A stretch of DNA of 64,000 bases from Pseudomonas sp. AOB-7. Lineage in GTDB: Bacteria > Pseudomonadota > Gammaproteobacteria > Pseudomonadales > Pseudomonadaceae. The stretch is taken from assembly GCF_003696305.1 (NCBI RefSeq), contig NZ_RFFK01000004.1, positions 124,001 to 188,000 on the forward strand. The letters run 5' to 3'. This document shows, piece after piece, positions 7,763 to 15,674 of the stretch; the stretch's first letter is position 1; each line of letters starts with the position of its first letter. The translations under genes were made by a program, and so were the position numbers. The notes beneath the pieces are model-generated. The model made no database searches and was not told where the DNA came from. It was given only the letters and a program-made list of their open reading frames with translations.

Positions 7763-8695
7763 TCAGCCCCCATCCGCCACGCGAATCCGCTCGACCACCC
7801 TAGAGGCCAGGTCGTCCGGCTTGAACTTGGCGAGGAAATCGTCCGCGCCGACCTTCTTCACCATCGCCTGGTTGAATACCCCGGACAGCGAAGTATGCAG
7901 GAGGATATGCAGCTTCTGCATGCGCGGATCGCTGCGAATCTCGGTGGTCAGGGTATAGCCGTCCATCTCCGGCATCTCGATGTCGGAAATCAGCATCAGC
8001 AACTCCTCGTCGGGGCGCTGACCCTCGTCGGCCATCTGCTTGAGGTAATTGAGCGCCTCGCGGCCGTCGTTCAGCGCGGTGACCTCCACGCCCACGGTCT
8101 GCAGGCAGCGCGACACCTGTTTGCGCGCCACCGAGGAGTCGTCGACGATCAGCACGTGCTTGGTTACCGCACTGCTCTGCACCTGCTCGTCGATCACCCC
8201 GGCGGAGATCACCTCGGAGGTGGGTGCCACCTCGGCGAGAATCTTCTCCACGTCGATGATCTCCACCAGCTGCTGGTCGAGGCGGGTCACCGCGGTCAGG
8301 TAGTGGTCGCGCCCGGCGCCCTTGGGTGGCGGATGGATCTCCTCCCAGTTCATGTTGACGATGCGTTCCACCGAGCGCACCAGGAAGCCCTGCACCTTGG
8401 TGTTGTACTCGGTGATGATCACGAAGCTGGTCTTGAGGTCTTCAAGGGCCGCCCGCCCGGTGGCGATGGACAGGTCGAGAATCGGAATGGTGCCGCCGCG
8501 GATATTGGCCACCCCGCGCACCACCGGGCTGGACTTGGGCATGATGGTGAGGTTGGGGCACTGCAGCACCTCCTTCACCTTGAACACGTTGATGCCATAC
8601 AACTGCGGGCCCTCCAGGCGGAACAGCAGCAACTCCAAGCGGTTCTGCCCTACCAGTTGGGTGCGCTGGTTAACCGAATCCATCAACCCGGCCAT
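7763..8695 (-). CDS. cheV: Chemotaxis coupling/response-regulator protein CheV
   Basis: CheV joins a CheW-like scaffold (about residues 15-155) to a receiver domain (about 178-305). It couples receptors to CheA and is itself phosphorylated, probably tuning adaptation. The receiver has the acidic pair Asp185-Asp186 in 'VLIVDDSSVARK' and the phospho-acceptor Asp238 in 'LISDIEMPEMDGY'. The 310-residue protein starts at an ATG with AAGGAG about 8 bases upstream. It precedes cheR in one transcript and is divergent from flgA. Confidence 0.95.
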   Translation of the reverse strand: MAGLMDSVNQRTQLVGQNRLELLLFRLEGPQLYGINVFKVKEVLQCPNLTIMPKSSPVVRGVANIRGGTIPILDLSIATGRAALEDLKTSFVIITEYNTKVQGFLVRSVERIVNMNWEEIHPPPKGAGRDHYLTAVTRLDQQLVEIIDVEKILAEVAPTSEVISAGVIDEQVQSSAVTKHVLIVDDSSVARKQVSRCLQTVGVEVTALNDGREALNYLKQMADEGQRPDEELLMLISDIEMPEMDGYTLTTEIRSDPRMQKLHILLHTSLSGVFNQAMVKKVGADDFLAKFKPDDLASRVVERIRVADGG

Positions 8696-8745
8696 GCCCG
8701 GACTCCTTCTCGTCTAGTAACGCCAACCCCTTGCAGCCTAGCAGG

Positions 8746-8761
8746 CGGCACGGGGCTTGCT
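8746..8761 (+). promoter_or_regulatory. Probable sigma-54 promoter of flgA
   Basis: CGGCACGGGGCTTGCT fits the sigma-54 pattern GG-N10-GC with GGCAC and TTGC intact; only the first T of TGGCAC is changed. In P. aeruginosa flgA is a FleQ/RpoN-dependent gene, which agrees. The -12 GC lies 13 bases before the chosen flgA ATG, so transcription would begin almost at the start codon. Confidence 0.6.
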
Positions 8762-8772
8762 TTGCATTGGTC

Positions 8773-9531
8773 ATGAAGCCAAGAACGTCATCATTCCGTC
8801 AGCTGCTGGCAAAGTGCCTGGGCGCCCTGCCCGTTTTACTCGCTTTGCCAGTGATCGGCTACAGCGGCAGCGCTGCGGCGGCCTTCACCAGTACCGACCA
8901 GCTTATCGGCGCCACCGAGGCCTTTCTTGAGCAGGCCGTGGTCGACCATTTACAGCGTAGCGAAATCCAGGGCCGCCATGAGATCCAGGTCAGTCGACTC
9001 GACCCGCGGCTGCGCCTGCCTCTGTGCGACCAGCCTTTGACTACGCAGCTCGAGAGCCCGGCACACCCCATTGGACGCGTCACCACGCGGGTACGCTGCG
9101 AAGGCAGCGCGCCCTGGACCGTGTTCGTGCCGGCCGAGGTGCGCCTGTTTCGCCAGGTGGCGGTGCTGACCCGCCCGCTCAAACGCATGAGCGTGGTCGG
9201 CGCCGCCGACCTGAGTATGGTCGAGCGCGACGTCGGCCAGCTCCGTCAGGGCTACCTAACCGATCCGGCCCAGGCGATCGGCAAGAAATTGACGCGCCAG
9301 CTGGGCAGCAACCAGGTCCTGGCGCCGAACCACCTGCAGGTGGCCGAGGCGATCCGTCGCGGCGACCAGGTGGTGATCAGCGCCAGCAGCGGCACGATCA
9401 ACGTACGCATGCCCGGCGAAGCGCTCAGCGACGGCGCTCCCGGCCAGCAGATCAACGTGCGCAACCTGCGTTCGCAACGGGTGGTGCGCGCCCGCGTGAT
9501 CGGGCCCGGACAAGTGCAAGTGGCCATGTAG
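8773..9531 (+). CDS. flgA: Flagellar P-ring chaperone FlgA
   Basis: FlgA is a periplasmic chaperone needed for assembly of FlgI into the P ring. The 252-residue protein has a signal peptide with hydrophobic core 'ALPVLLALPVIGY' ending around 'SGSAAAA', then a SAF-like C-terminal domain including 'LGSNQVLAPNHLQVAEAIRRG' (given here without its last residue: 'LGSNQVLAPNHLQVAEAIRR') and 'GTINVRMPGEALSDG'. I chose ATG 8773; the frame opens at a TTG at 8731, but a sigma-54 element lies between them. No clear Shine-Dalgarno precedes 8773. It is divergent from cheV and upstream of flgM and flgN. Confidence 0.92.
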   Translation: MKPRTSSFRQLLAKCLGALPVLLALPVIGYSGSAAAAFTSTDQLIGATEAFLEQAVVDHLQRSEIQGRHEIQVSRLDPRLRLPLCDQPLTTQLESPAHPIGRVTTRVRCEGSAPWTVFVPAEVRLFRQVAVLTRPLKRMSVVGAADLSMVERDVGQLRQGYLTDPAQAIGKKLTRQLGSNQVLAPNHLQVAEAIRRGDQVVISASSGTINVRMPGEALSDGAPGQQINVRNLRSQRVVRARVIGPGQVQVAM

Positions 9532-9599
9532 GCATGTTTCTTGTAGCGCAACAGCCAGGCGATTTCCTACACTGTTTAACGACGCAGCGAAAATAGCCC

Positions 9600-9626
9600 T
9601 AAAGTTTTACCGGCAGCGGCCGAAAG
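9600..9626 (+). promoter_or_regulatory. Sigma-28 (FliA) promoter of flgM
   Basis: TAAAGTTT (9600-9607), an 11-base spacer and GCCGAAAG (9619-9626) match the FliA consensus TAAAGTTT-N11-GCCGATAA in 14 of 16 bases with exact spacing. It lies 40 bases before flgM. It agrees with the known FliA control of flgM, which closes the anti-sigma feedback loop. Confidence 0.88.
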
Positions 9627-9665
9627 CTTGGCAAGCGTCCACCATATCGTCCGAGGTTCTGCATC

Positions 9666-10001
9666 ATGGTCATCGACTTCAACCGGCTGAACAATGCCAA
9701 TACGCCCGCCAACGCGGGGCGTACCGGCGCGACTCAGGCTGGCAATCGCAACGAGCCGGCAACGCCGACTCAGGCGCCGGTCGCCGGCGGCGATGAGCAG
9801 AACACCGCCAAGACCGGCGAGCCGGTACAGCTGAGCCGCGAGGCGCAGCAGCTGCAGAAGATCGGCGAGAAGCTGCGCGACCAGCCGATCGTCAACAAGG
9901 AGCGCGTGGCCCAGCTGAAACAGGCGATTGCCGACGGCAGCTACCAGGTCGACAGTCAGCGCGTCGCCGAAAAACTGCTCAACTTCGAATCCCAGCGCTA
10001 G
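9666..10001 (+). CDS. flgM: Anti-sigma-28 factor FlgM
   Basis: FlgM binds FliA (sigma-28) and holds back late flagellar genes until it is exported through the finished hook. The 111-residue protein has a low-complexity, disordered N-terminal half rich in Asn, Ala, Thr and Gly, and the conserved C-terminal sigma-binding helices '[20 protein letters not shown]' and '[13 protein letters not shown]'. It has its own FliA promoter 40 bases upstream and is followed 50 bases later by flgN. Length is normal for Pseudomonas (about 107). Confidence 0.95.
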   Translation: MVIDFNRLNNANTPANAGRTGATQAGNRNEPATPTQAPVAGGDEQNTAKTGEPVQLSREAQQLQKIGEKLRDQPIVNKERVAQLKQAIADGSYQVDSQRVAEKLLNFESQR

Positions 10002-10051
10002 TCCCAGGGCTGCGCTGGGGGTGTTGGACGCCCGACCCCCAAGAGCCCGCC

Positions 10052-10519
10052 ATGCACGACACTGCCCTGCTTGACCTGTTCACCACCGATATCGGCACCG
10101 CCGAGCAATTGCTTGAGCTGATCGATGCCGAATTCCAGGCCCTGACCGAGCGCGACCTGCCGCGCCTGGACAGCCTGCTCAGCGACAAACAACCCCTGCT
10201 CGCCCTGCTCCAGCAGCACGGCGGCGAGCGCAGTCGCCTGCTCCTGGCCGCCGGCCTGAGCGCCGACCGCGACGGCCTCGGCGCACTGGCGGCAGGCTCC
10301 GCGCTGGGCGAACAGTTGCTGGCACGCAGCGAAGCGCTGTCCGCCCTGCTGCAGCGCTGCCAGGAGGCCAACCTGCGCAACGGCCGACTGATCCGCGCCA
10401 ACCAGGCCTCGGTCGGCAGCATCCTCGGCATCCTCCGCGGCGGTGAGACGCCGGGGCTCTATGACAGCAGTGGCAGTGCGGCTAGAATCGCCCAGCAAAG
10501 GCCACTCAGCCAGGCCTGA
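10052..10519 (+). CDS. flgN: Flagellar export chaperone FlgN
   Basis: FlgN is the cytoplasmic chaperone for the hook-filament junction proteins FlgK and FlgL. The 155-residue protein is almost wholly helical, with Leu heptads in its first half ('LLDLFTTDIGTAEQLLELID') and the family segment 'CQEANLRNGRLIRANQ' near residues 108-123. It follows flgM with a 50-base spacer and precedes the PilZ gene, the usual Pseudomonas order flgA-flgM-flgN-flgZ. Confidence 0.9.
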   Translation: MHDTALLDLFTTDIGTAEQLLELIDAEFQALTERDLPRLDSLLSDKQPLLALLQQHGGERSRLLLAAGLSADRDGLGALAAGSALGEQLLARSEALSALLQRCQEANLRNGRLIRANQASVGSILGILRGGETPGLYDSSGSAARIAQQRPLSQA

Positions 10520-10607
10520 GCCACCACAAGAAAAAGCACAGGGACACGCAGGCACTCTGCCAGTATTCTAGTGCCGTTGTAGTCGATGACTCGGAGAGTT
10601 CCGAACT

Positions 10608-11357
10608 GTGTCCAGCGCGTTCAACGAGGAAAATGGTCCTCAGCCGCCCAAGGTGCTCAAGGCACCCGTGGAAATCATTGCCACCCTGCGCCAACTGCAA
10701 CAGAACCACGACCCGCTGGTGATCCAGTTCAAGGATCGCAGCCAGCGATTCCAGAGCTACCTGGTGGAAATCGACCGCGAGCGCAACCGCGTGGCGCTGG
10801 ATGAAATCATTCCCAACGATGGCGAACGCTTCCTCAAGCAGGGCGAAGCCTTCAGCGTCGAGGCCTACCGTGAGGGCGTGCGCGTGGCCTGGAGCTGCGA
10901 GCACGACGTGCAACTGGGTGAGTTCGAGGGGGCGCCCTGCTACTGGGCGCCGCTGCCGCAGGAGGTGATCTATCACCAGCGCCGCAGCGCCTACCGCGCG
11001 CCGCTCAAGCAGAGCGACCTGATCAAGGTGGTGCTGGCCGGCGACAAGCTGCGCGAACCGCTGCCCGGCCAGTTGCTGGACATCTCCGCCACCGGCTGCA
11101 AGCTGCGCTTTGCCGGCGACCTCAGCCAGCAATTGCACAACGGCCAGGTGCACGAGCGCCTCACCGCCCAACTGCCGTTCGGCGCCATGACCTGCGCGGT
11201 GGAGCTGCGCCACGTGCAGTACGAGGAGAAGATCGACATGACCTTCGTCGGCACCCGCTTCTACCGCATGAGCGGTCTGGAGCAACGCCAGGTCGAGCGC
11301 TTCGTCTACCAGCTGCAGCGCGAAGCGCGGCGCAGCGAGAGCGACGGCCTGTTCTAA
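10608..11357 (+). CDS. flgZ: c-di-GMP receptor FlgZ/YcgR (flagellar brake)
   Basis: This protein belongs to the YcgR family, which binds cyclic di-GMP and slows the flagellar motor. An N-terminal YcgR-type domain (about residues 20-110) is followed by a PilZ domain. The PilZ ligand motifs are visible: RxxxR as 'RRSAYR' and DxSxxG as 'DISATGCKLRF'. The 249-residue frame begins at a GTG at 10608 with GGAGAG about 12 bases upstream. It closes the flgA-M-N-Z block and is convergent with the downstream minus-strand operon, with only two bases between stops. Confidence 0.92.
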   Translation: MSSAFNEENGPQPPKVLKAPVEIIATLRQLQQNHDPLVIQFKDRSQRFQSYLVEIDRERNRVALDEIIPNDGERFLKQGEAFSVEAYREGVRVAWSCEHDVQLGEFEGAPCYWAPLPQEVIYHQRRSAYRAPLKQSDLIKVVLAGDKLREPLPGQLLDISATGCKLRFAGDLSQQLHNGQVHERLTAQLPFGAMTCAVELRHVQYEEKIDMTFVGTRFYRMSGLEQRQVERFVYQLQREARRSESDGLF

Positions 11358-11359
11358 GG

Positions 11360-11983
11360 TCAGTGCACCAGGTTGCGCCAGCGCTGATCCAGCTCCGCCA
11401 GGCGCGCCAGATCCTGCGGCCGGTCCACGTCCCATAGCGTCGGCAACAACAGATGCGGCCAGGCCAGGCGCTGTAGGCACTCGCGGGTGCGCGCCAGCAC
11501 CTGATCGCCGCCCCAGGGCATGTTCTCGAACAGGCTGTGATCGAGGCTGCGCAGGCCCAGCAGCACGTAGCCGCCGTCCTCCGCCGGGCCAAGCACCGCA
11601 CGGTGCTCGTCCAGTGCCGCACAGGCCTGCTGCAGGTAGGCGCCGTCGAGCGCCGGACAATCGTTGCCGATCAGCACCACGCCGTCGTGCTCGGCCAGGC
11701 CGAGCGCCGCGATACGCCGCATGCGCTCGCCGAGGTCGCCGGCCGGCTGCTCCACCAGCACCCAGTCCTGGCGCTCGGCCAACTGCTGCAAGGGCCGGTC
11801 GGCATCGCCGTCCAGCCACAGGAAACGCTGCTCGAAGGCCAGCGGCGGCAGGGCCAGGGTCTGTTCCAGCAGCGCCCGCTGCAGGCGGCTGGCGCCCTCC
11901 TCGCCCAATGTCGGAATCAGGCGCGTCTTCACCCGTCCGGGGACGGGTGCGCGCGCCAGCAGGTGGAGTGACAGCGTAGTCAT
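11360..11983 (-). CDS. DUF2064 / TIGR04282 glycosyltransferase-like protein
   Basis: The 207-residue protein belongs to the DUF2064 (TIGR04282) family of GT-A-fold, nucleotidyl/glycosyltransferase-like proteins. Family motifs are the N-terminal 'ARAPVPGRVKTRLIPTLG', the central 'GVVLIGNDCPALDGAYL' with the metal-site-like Asp, and 'LGPAEDGGYVLLGL'. The ATG at 11983 has GGAGGAG about 9 bases upstream and overlaps the stop of the preceding glycosyltransferase by ATGA. The pair is labelled arsenosugar biosynthesis in some databases, but no arsenic methyltransferase gene is nearby, so the substrate is unknown. Confidence 0.85.
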   Translation of the reverse strand: MTTLSLHLLARAPVPGRVKTRLIPTLGEEGASRLQRALLEQTLALPPLAFEQRFLWLDGDADRPLQQLAERQDWVLVEQPAGDLGERMRRIAALGLAEHDGVVLIGNDCPALDGAYLQQACAALDEHRAVLGPAEDGGYVLLGLRSLDHSLFENMPWGGDQVLARTRECLQRLAWPHLLLPTLWDVDRPQDLARLAELDQRWRNLVH

Positions 11984-12669
11984 CGTCGTGCTCCTCCTCG
12001 GTAACGGCCAGCCAGCAGCTCCGGGCTGACCCCGCGGTAGTAGGCCAAGCGCAGACGCCACATCAACCAGACCGTGCGCCAGGTTCCATGTTGCTCCCAA
12101 CGCCGGCTCGACGTCGAGAGCGGCGGGCGCAGGCAACGCGGCCGGGCCACGCGCCTGAGCCGCCGGCACAGCTCGAGGTCTTCCATCAGCGGGATGTCGG
12201 CATAGCCGCCGAGCGACTCGAACAGCTCGCGGCGCACGAAGATGCCCTGATCGCCGCTGGCGATGCCGGTCAGGCGCGAACGCAGGTTGATCATCTGGCC
12301 GATCAACCATAGCGATGGGCCAGCGCCCGACAGGCGTAGATCGAAACGCCCCCAGCCCGGCTCATCGACCAGCGCCTGCTGCAACGCGGCCAGGCAAGCC
12401 GGGCTCAGCCGGGTGTCGGCATGCAGGAACCACAGGTAGTCGCCGCCGGCCTGCGCCGCGCCGGCGTTCATCTGCCGCGCCCGACCGGGCGGGCTGTGCA
12501 GCAGGCGGTCGACCCGCGCGGCCGCCAATTGCGGCGTGCCGTCGCGGCTGCCGCCGTCGACCAGGATCAATTCGGCGCCGGCACTGCGCAGCGTGCGCAG
12601 ATCCTCGAGCAACGCCGGCAGCGCCGCGGCCTCGTCCAGCGCCGGGATGACGACGCTGAGACGGCTCAT
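11980..12669 (-). CDS. TIGR04283 family 2 glycosyltransferase
   Basis: A GT2-type glycosyltransferase of 229 residues. It opens with 'MSRLSVVIPALDEAAALPAL' and has the nucleotide-sugar motif 'LILVDGGSRDGT', the metal-binding region 'YLWFLHADTRL', and 'GIASGDQGIFVRRELFE' with the acceptor-side 'PLMEDLELCRRLRR'. The start overlaps the stop of the MFS gene (ATGA) and its stop overlaps the next start (ATGA), so the three are translationally coupled. The usual family partner (TIGR04282) is next to it. The acceptor and product are not known. Confidence 0.85.
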   Translation of the reverse strand: MSRLSVVIPALDEAAALPALLEDLRTLRSAGAELILVDGGSRDGTPQLAAARVDRLLHSPPGRARQMNAGAAQAGGDYLWFLHADTRLSPACLAALQQALVDEPGWGRFDLRLSGAGPSLWLIGQMINLRSRLTGIASGDQGIFVRRELFESLGGYADIPLMEDLELCRRLRRVARPRCLRPPLSTSSRRWEQHGTWRTVWLMWRLRLAYYRGVSPELLAGRYRGGARR

Positions 12670-13973
12670 GGCGTCGCCCGTGGCGCCTCCGCCGGCTCCT
12701 CTGGCGCCGCGACAGGGTCCTGCATCTGCTCCTGCACGGTCTGCTCGTCGACCCGCGGATCGAGCGCTGCCATCAGTGGCGAGCCGGCCACATTGGCCGG
12801 GCTGCCCAGGTGATGCAGCGGCGCGTCCTCGACCTGATGCAGGTGAGTGACCACCTCGGGACGGATGCGCCAGACCAGGATCAGCGTGCAGCAGCAGACG
12901 AACACGTAGAGCATGTGGGCGCCATAGAGGCGCATCAGCACCCCCGCCAACAGCGGGCCGATACAGGCGCCGACGCCGAAGGTCACCAGCAGCATGGCGG
13001 TCAGCGACACCCGCCGCTCCGGCTCGACGTGGTCGTTGGCCAGCGCCACCCCCAGCGGGTAAAGACTGAACAGCATCAGGCTGACCACGAAGCCGATACC
13101 GATCAGCGGCAGCAGCGTCACCTGCTGCAGCAGCGCCAGCGGCAACGCGGCGAGCAGCAGCAGTGCGGCGCAACCGCGGATCAGCCGTACCCGGTCGCGT
13201 CGGTCCGACAGCCAGCCCAGCGGCCACTGCACCAGCAGGCCAGCGAGGATGCAGCTGCCCATGAACAGGCCGACCTGCTCGGTACTCAGGCCCATGCGCG
13301 TGGCATAGAGTGGCGCCAGGCCATAGAAGGCCCCGATCAGCAGCCCGGCCACGGCCACGGTGGTCAGCGACAGCGGCACCCGGCTGAGGAAGAAGCGCAG
13401 CTCCAGCGGCGCCGGGTGCAGCGGTGCCGGGTGCAGGCGCCGGGTCAGCGCCACCGGCACCAGGCACAGGGCGAAGCACAGGGCCACCAGCATCAGCAGT
13501 TCCGGGCCCAGGGTCGGGTGCACCACCAGCACCAGCTGGCCGAGGATCAGCCCCAGATAGCAGGCCGCCATATAGCCGCTGAACACCAGGCCGCGCTGGC
13601 TGGCCTCGGCCTGCTCGTTGAGCCAGCTCTCGATCACCATGTACTGGCACATCATGCCCAGGCCCACCAGCATGCGCAGCAGCAGCCAGAACGGCAGCCA
13701 CTCCACCAGGCCATGGCCGAGCACCGCGGCGGTGACCACCCCGGCGCAGGCGACGTAGGCGCGGATATGCCCGACCCGGGCGATCAGCCGATGGCCCTGC
13801 TTGCCGCCGAGCACCAGGCCGAAATAGTTGGCCGCCATCAGCGCGCCGACCCACAGGCCGTCCACCGTGTCGGCCAGGCGCAGGGCCAGGTAGGTGCTGA
13901 GCAGGCCGGAGCCGAGCAGCATCAGCAAGGTGGCGAAGTACAGCGAACGGAAGGACTTCCAGATCGGGCGCAT
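12666..13973 (-). CDS. MFS transporter (YcaD-like)
   Basis: A 435-residue major facilitator superfamily transporter with about 12 hydrophobic segments. The inter-helix motif after TM2 reads 'GGKQGHRLIARVGH' and a second loop reads 'GWLSDRRDRVRLI'. It resembles the YcaD-type subgroup. The C-terminal ~65 residues after the last membrane segment are hydrophilic, Glu/Pro-rich ('QDPVAAPEEPAEAPRATP') and probably cytoplasmic. The gene overlaps the downstream glycosyltransferase by four bases and lies 79 bases after the glutamine synthetase-like gene. Substrate unknown. Confidence 0.85.
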   Translation of the reverse strand: MRPIWKSFRSLYFATLLMLLGSGLLSTYLALRLADTVDGLWVGALMAANYFGLVLGGKQGHRLIARVGHIRAYVACAGVVTAAVLGHGLVEWLPFWLLLRMLVGLGMMCQYMVIESWLNEQAEASQRGLVFSGYMAACYLGLILGQLVLVVHPTLGPELLMLVALCFALCLVPVALTRRLHPAPLHPAPLELRFFLSRVPLSLTTVAVAGLLIGAFYGLAPLYATRMGLSTEQVGLFMGSCILAGLLVQWPLGWLSDRRDRVRLIRGCAALLLLAALPLALLQQVTLLPLIGIGFVVSLMLFSLYPLGVALANDHVEPERRVSLTAMLLVTFGVGACIGPLLAGVLMRLYGAHMLYVFVCCCTLILVWRIRPEVVTHLHQVEDAPLHHLGSPANVAGSPLMAALDPRVDEQTVQEQMQDPVAAPEEPAEAPRATP

Positions 13974-13999
13974 GAACGGCTACGGCTCCTTGTGCGGGG

Positions 14000-14017
14000 C
14001 GCGCCCGGCAGGGCGCG
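14000..14017 (-). terminator. GC hairpin between the GS-like gene and the MFS gene
   Basis: CGCGCCC-GGCA-GGGCGCG forms a 7-bp stem 36 bases after the glutamine synthetase-like stop. There is no T run, so it is at best a weak terminator or attenuator. Confidence 0.35.
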
Positions 14018-14052
14018 CGGTACTGCGCGAATACATAGGGAGCGGCGGCCGG

Positions 14053-15396
14053 TCAGGCCTGCGCGGCCAGCACGCGGCGCTCCCAGGGGGTGATTTCATC
14101 GTAGAAGCTGGTCAGCTCCAGGGTCTTGCTGGCGATGTAACCTTCGATGAATTCCGCACCGAACAGTTCGACCGCCAACTCGCTGCGTTTCAGACGCTCG
14201 ATGGCGGCGTGCATGGTACAGGGTAGCGCCAATTCGTCGGGCACCTCGAACTCGCCCTGGATCGGCGCGCTCGGCTGCAGCTCGCGCTCCAGACCGTGCA
14301 ACCCGGCGGCCAGGCTGGCGGCCAGGGCCAGATAGGGGTTGGCATCGGCGCCCGGCAGGCGGTTCTCCACCCGCCGCGCCACCGGCGCACTGGCCGGGAT
14401 GCGCAGGCCGGCGGCGCGGTTGTCCGCCGACCAGCAGGCATTGTTCGGCGAGGCATAGGGATGGCACAGGCGCTGGTAGGAATTCACATGGGGGGCGAAC
14501 AGCAGGGTGAAATCGGCCAGCGCCGCCTGCTGACCGCCGATGAAGTGATAAAAGGCCGCCGTCGCCTCGCCGTCGTCGGCGCTGAAGATATCGCGCCCGC
14601 TGCCCCGCTCCACCACGCTCTGGTGGATATGCATGGAACTGCCCGGGGTATGCGCCAGCGGCTTGGCCATGCACACCACGCTGAGACCGTGCTTGAGCCC
14701 GACCTCCTTGAGCAGGTGCTTGAACAGCAGGGTCTGGTCGGCCAGTTGCAACGCATCGCCGTGCAGCAGGTTGATCTCGAACTGGCTGACGCCCATCTCG
14801 TGCATGAAGGTGTCGCGCGGCAGGCCGAGCGCCGCCATGCAGCGGTAGACCTCGGCGAAGAAGGGGCGCAGGCCGTTGCCGGAGCTGACGCTGAACGCCG
14901 CACCGCCATCCTCGCGGCGGCCGTCCAGACCGACCGGCGGCTGGAACGGCTGCAGCGGATCGGCATTCGCCGCGAACACGAAGAACTCCAGCTCGGTGGC
15001 CACCACCGGCTGCCAGCCATGCTCGGCGTAGCGCGCCAGCACGCGCTTGAGCAGGCCGCGGGTGGACAGGCCACTGCTGCGTCCGTCCAGTTCGTCGGCG
15101 TCGCAGATGGCCAGCGCGCGCGGCGGCTCGCTCCAGGGCAGGCGGTGGATCTGCGTCGGCACGGCGTTGAGCGCCAGGTCGCCGTCGTCGCCGCCGTAGA
15201 AACGCGCCGGCGGGTAGCCGCCCATGATGCACTGCAGCAGCACGCCGCGGGCCAGTTGCAGCCGCCGCCCTTCGAGGAAGCCGGCGGCGGTCATCACCTT
15301 GCCGCGCGGCACGCCGTTGAGGTCCGGGGTCACGCACTCGATTTCGTCGATGCCGCGCAGGAGGGTTTCCAGTGCAGGGCAGCTGGCAGTGCTCAT
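14053..15396 (-). CDS. Glutamine synthetase family protein (gamma-glutamylpolyamine synthetase type)
   Basis: The 447-residue protein is a type I glutamine synthetase-fold ligase. It has the ATP/metal segments '[18 protein letters not shown]', '[19 protein letters not shown]' and '[11 protein letters not shown]', and the C-terminal '[20 protein letters not shown]'. It resembles the PuuA/PauA/SpuB enzymes, which attach glutamate to putrescine or other polyamines, more than GlnA: it is shorter and lacks the adenylylation Tyr region. The ATG at 15396 has AAGGAC 9 bases upstream; a longer open frame upstream is not supported. It may lead the MFS and glycosyltransferase genes. The exact amine substrate is not determinable. 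Confidence 0.85.
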   Translation of the reverse strand: MSTASCPALETLLRGIDEIECVTPDLNGVPRGKVMTAAGFLEGRRLQLARGVLLQCIMGGYPPARFYGGDDGDLALNAVPTQIHRLPWSEPPRALAICDADELDGRSSGLSTRGLLKRVLARYAEHGWQPVVATELEFFVFAANADPLQPFQPPVGLDGRREDGGAAFSVSSGNGLRPFFAEVYRCMAALGLPRDTFMHEMGVSQFEINLLHGDALQLADQTLLFKHLLKEVGLKHGLSVVCMAKPLAHTPGSSMHIHQSVVERGSGRDIFSADDGEATAAFYHFIGGQQAALADFTLLFAPHVNSYQRLCHPYASPNNACWSADNRAAGLRIPASAPVARRVENRLPGADANPYLALAASLAAGLHGLERELQPSAPIQGEFEVPDELALPCTMHAAIERLKRSELAVELFGAEFIEGYIASKTLELTSFYDEITPWERRVLAAQA

Positions 15397-15626
15397 CTGT
15401 GGTTGTCCTTGTGTGCTCGAATACCGTCGGCCGACGGCGAGATGGACAAAATACGCAGCGGATGTTCGATATTTCAAGCACTCGCTGCTTGCCGAGATGC
15501 GACACCGGCTTGCACCCTGTCGCCCTGATCGCCCCGCCGCGGTCGACGCCCGCTGCGACTGTGCTAGAGTCGCGCGCTATTTTTTCCGCCGAGCCTCTCG
15601 CGCCCGGCCGGAAGCCCTGTCGCCCG

Positions 15627-15654
15627 GGGCCCAGCGCCACTTGTGGCGCGGCCC
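15627..15654 (+). promoter_or_regulatory. Leader hairpin upstream of sstT
   Basis: GGGCC (15627-15631) and GCGCCAC (15634-15640) pair with GTGGCGC (15643-15649) and GGCCC (15650-15654), giving a 12-bp stem with a two-base bulge and a tight TT apex. It ends 20 bases before the sstT ATG, near its weak ribosome site. It could affect sstT translation. It matches no riboswitch class I know. Confidence 0.4.
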
Positions 15655-15674
15655 AGCAACCAGAGACTCCCGCG

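Noticed and set aside
10001..10051. Possible terminator between flgM and flgN (TGGGGGT ... ACCCCCA).
   Set aside because: The stem is short with a large loop and no T run, and the two genes are expected to be co-transcribed.
12810..14093. A plus-strand frame encoding a Gln/His/Arg-rich protein of over 400 residues.
   Set aside because: It is antisense to the MFS gene, and its composition is what the reverse complement of a Leu/Ala-rich membrane protein gives.
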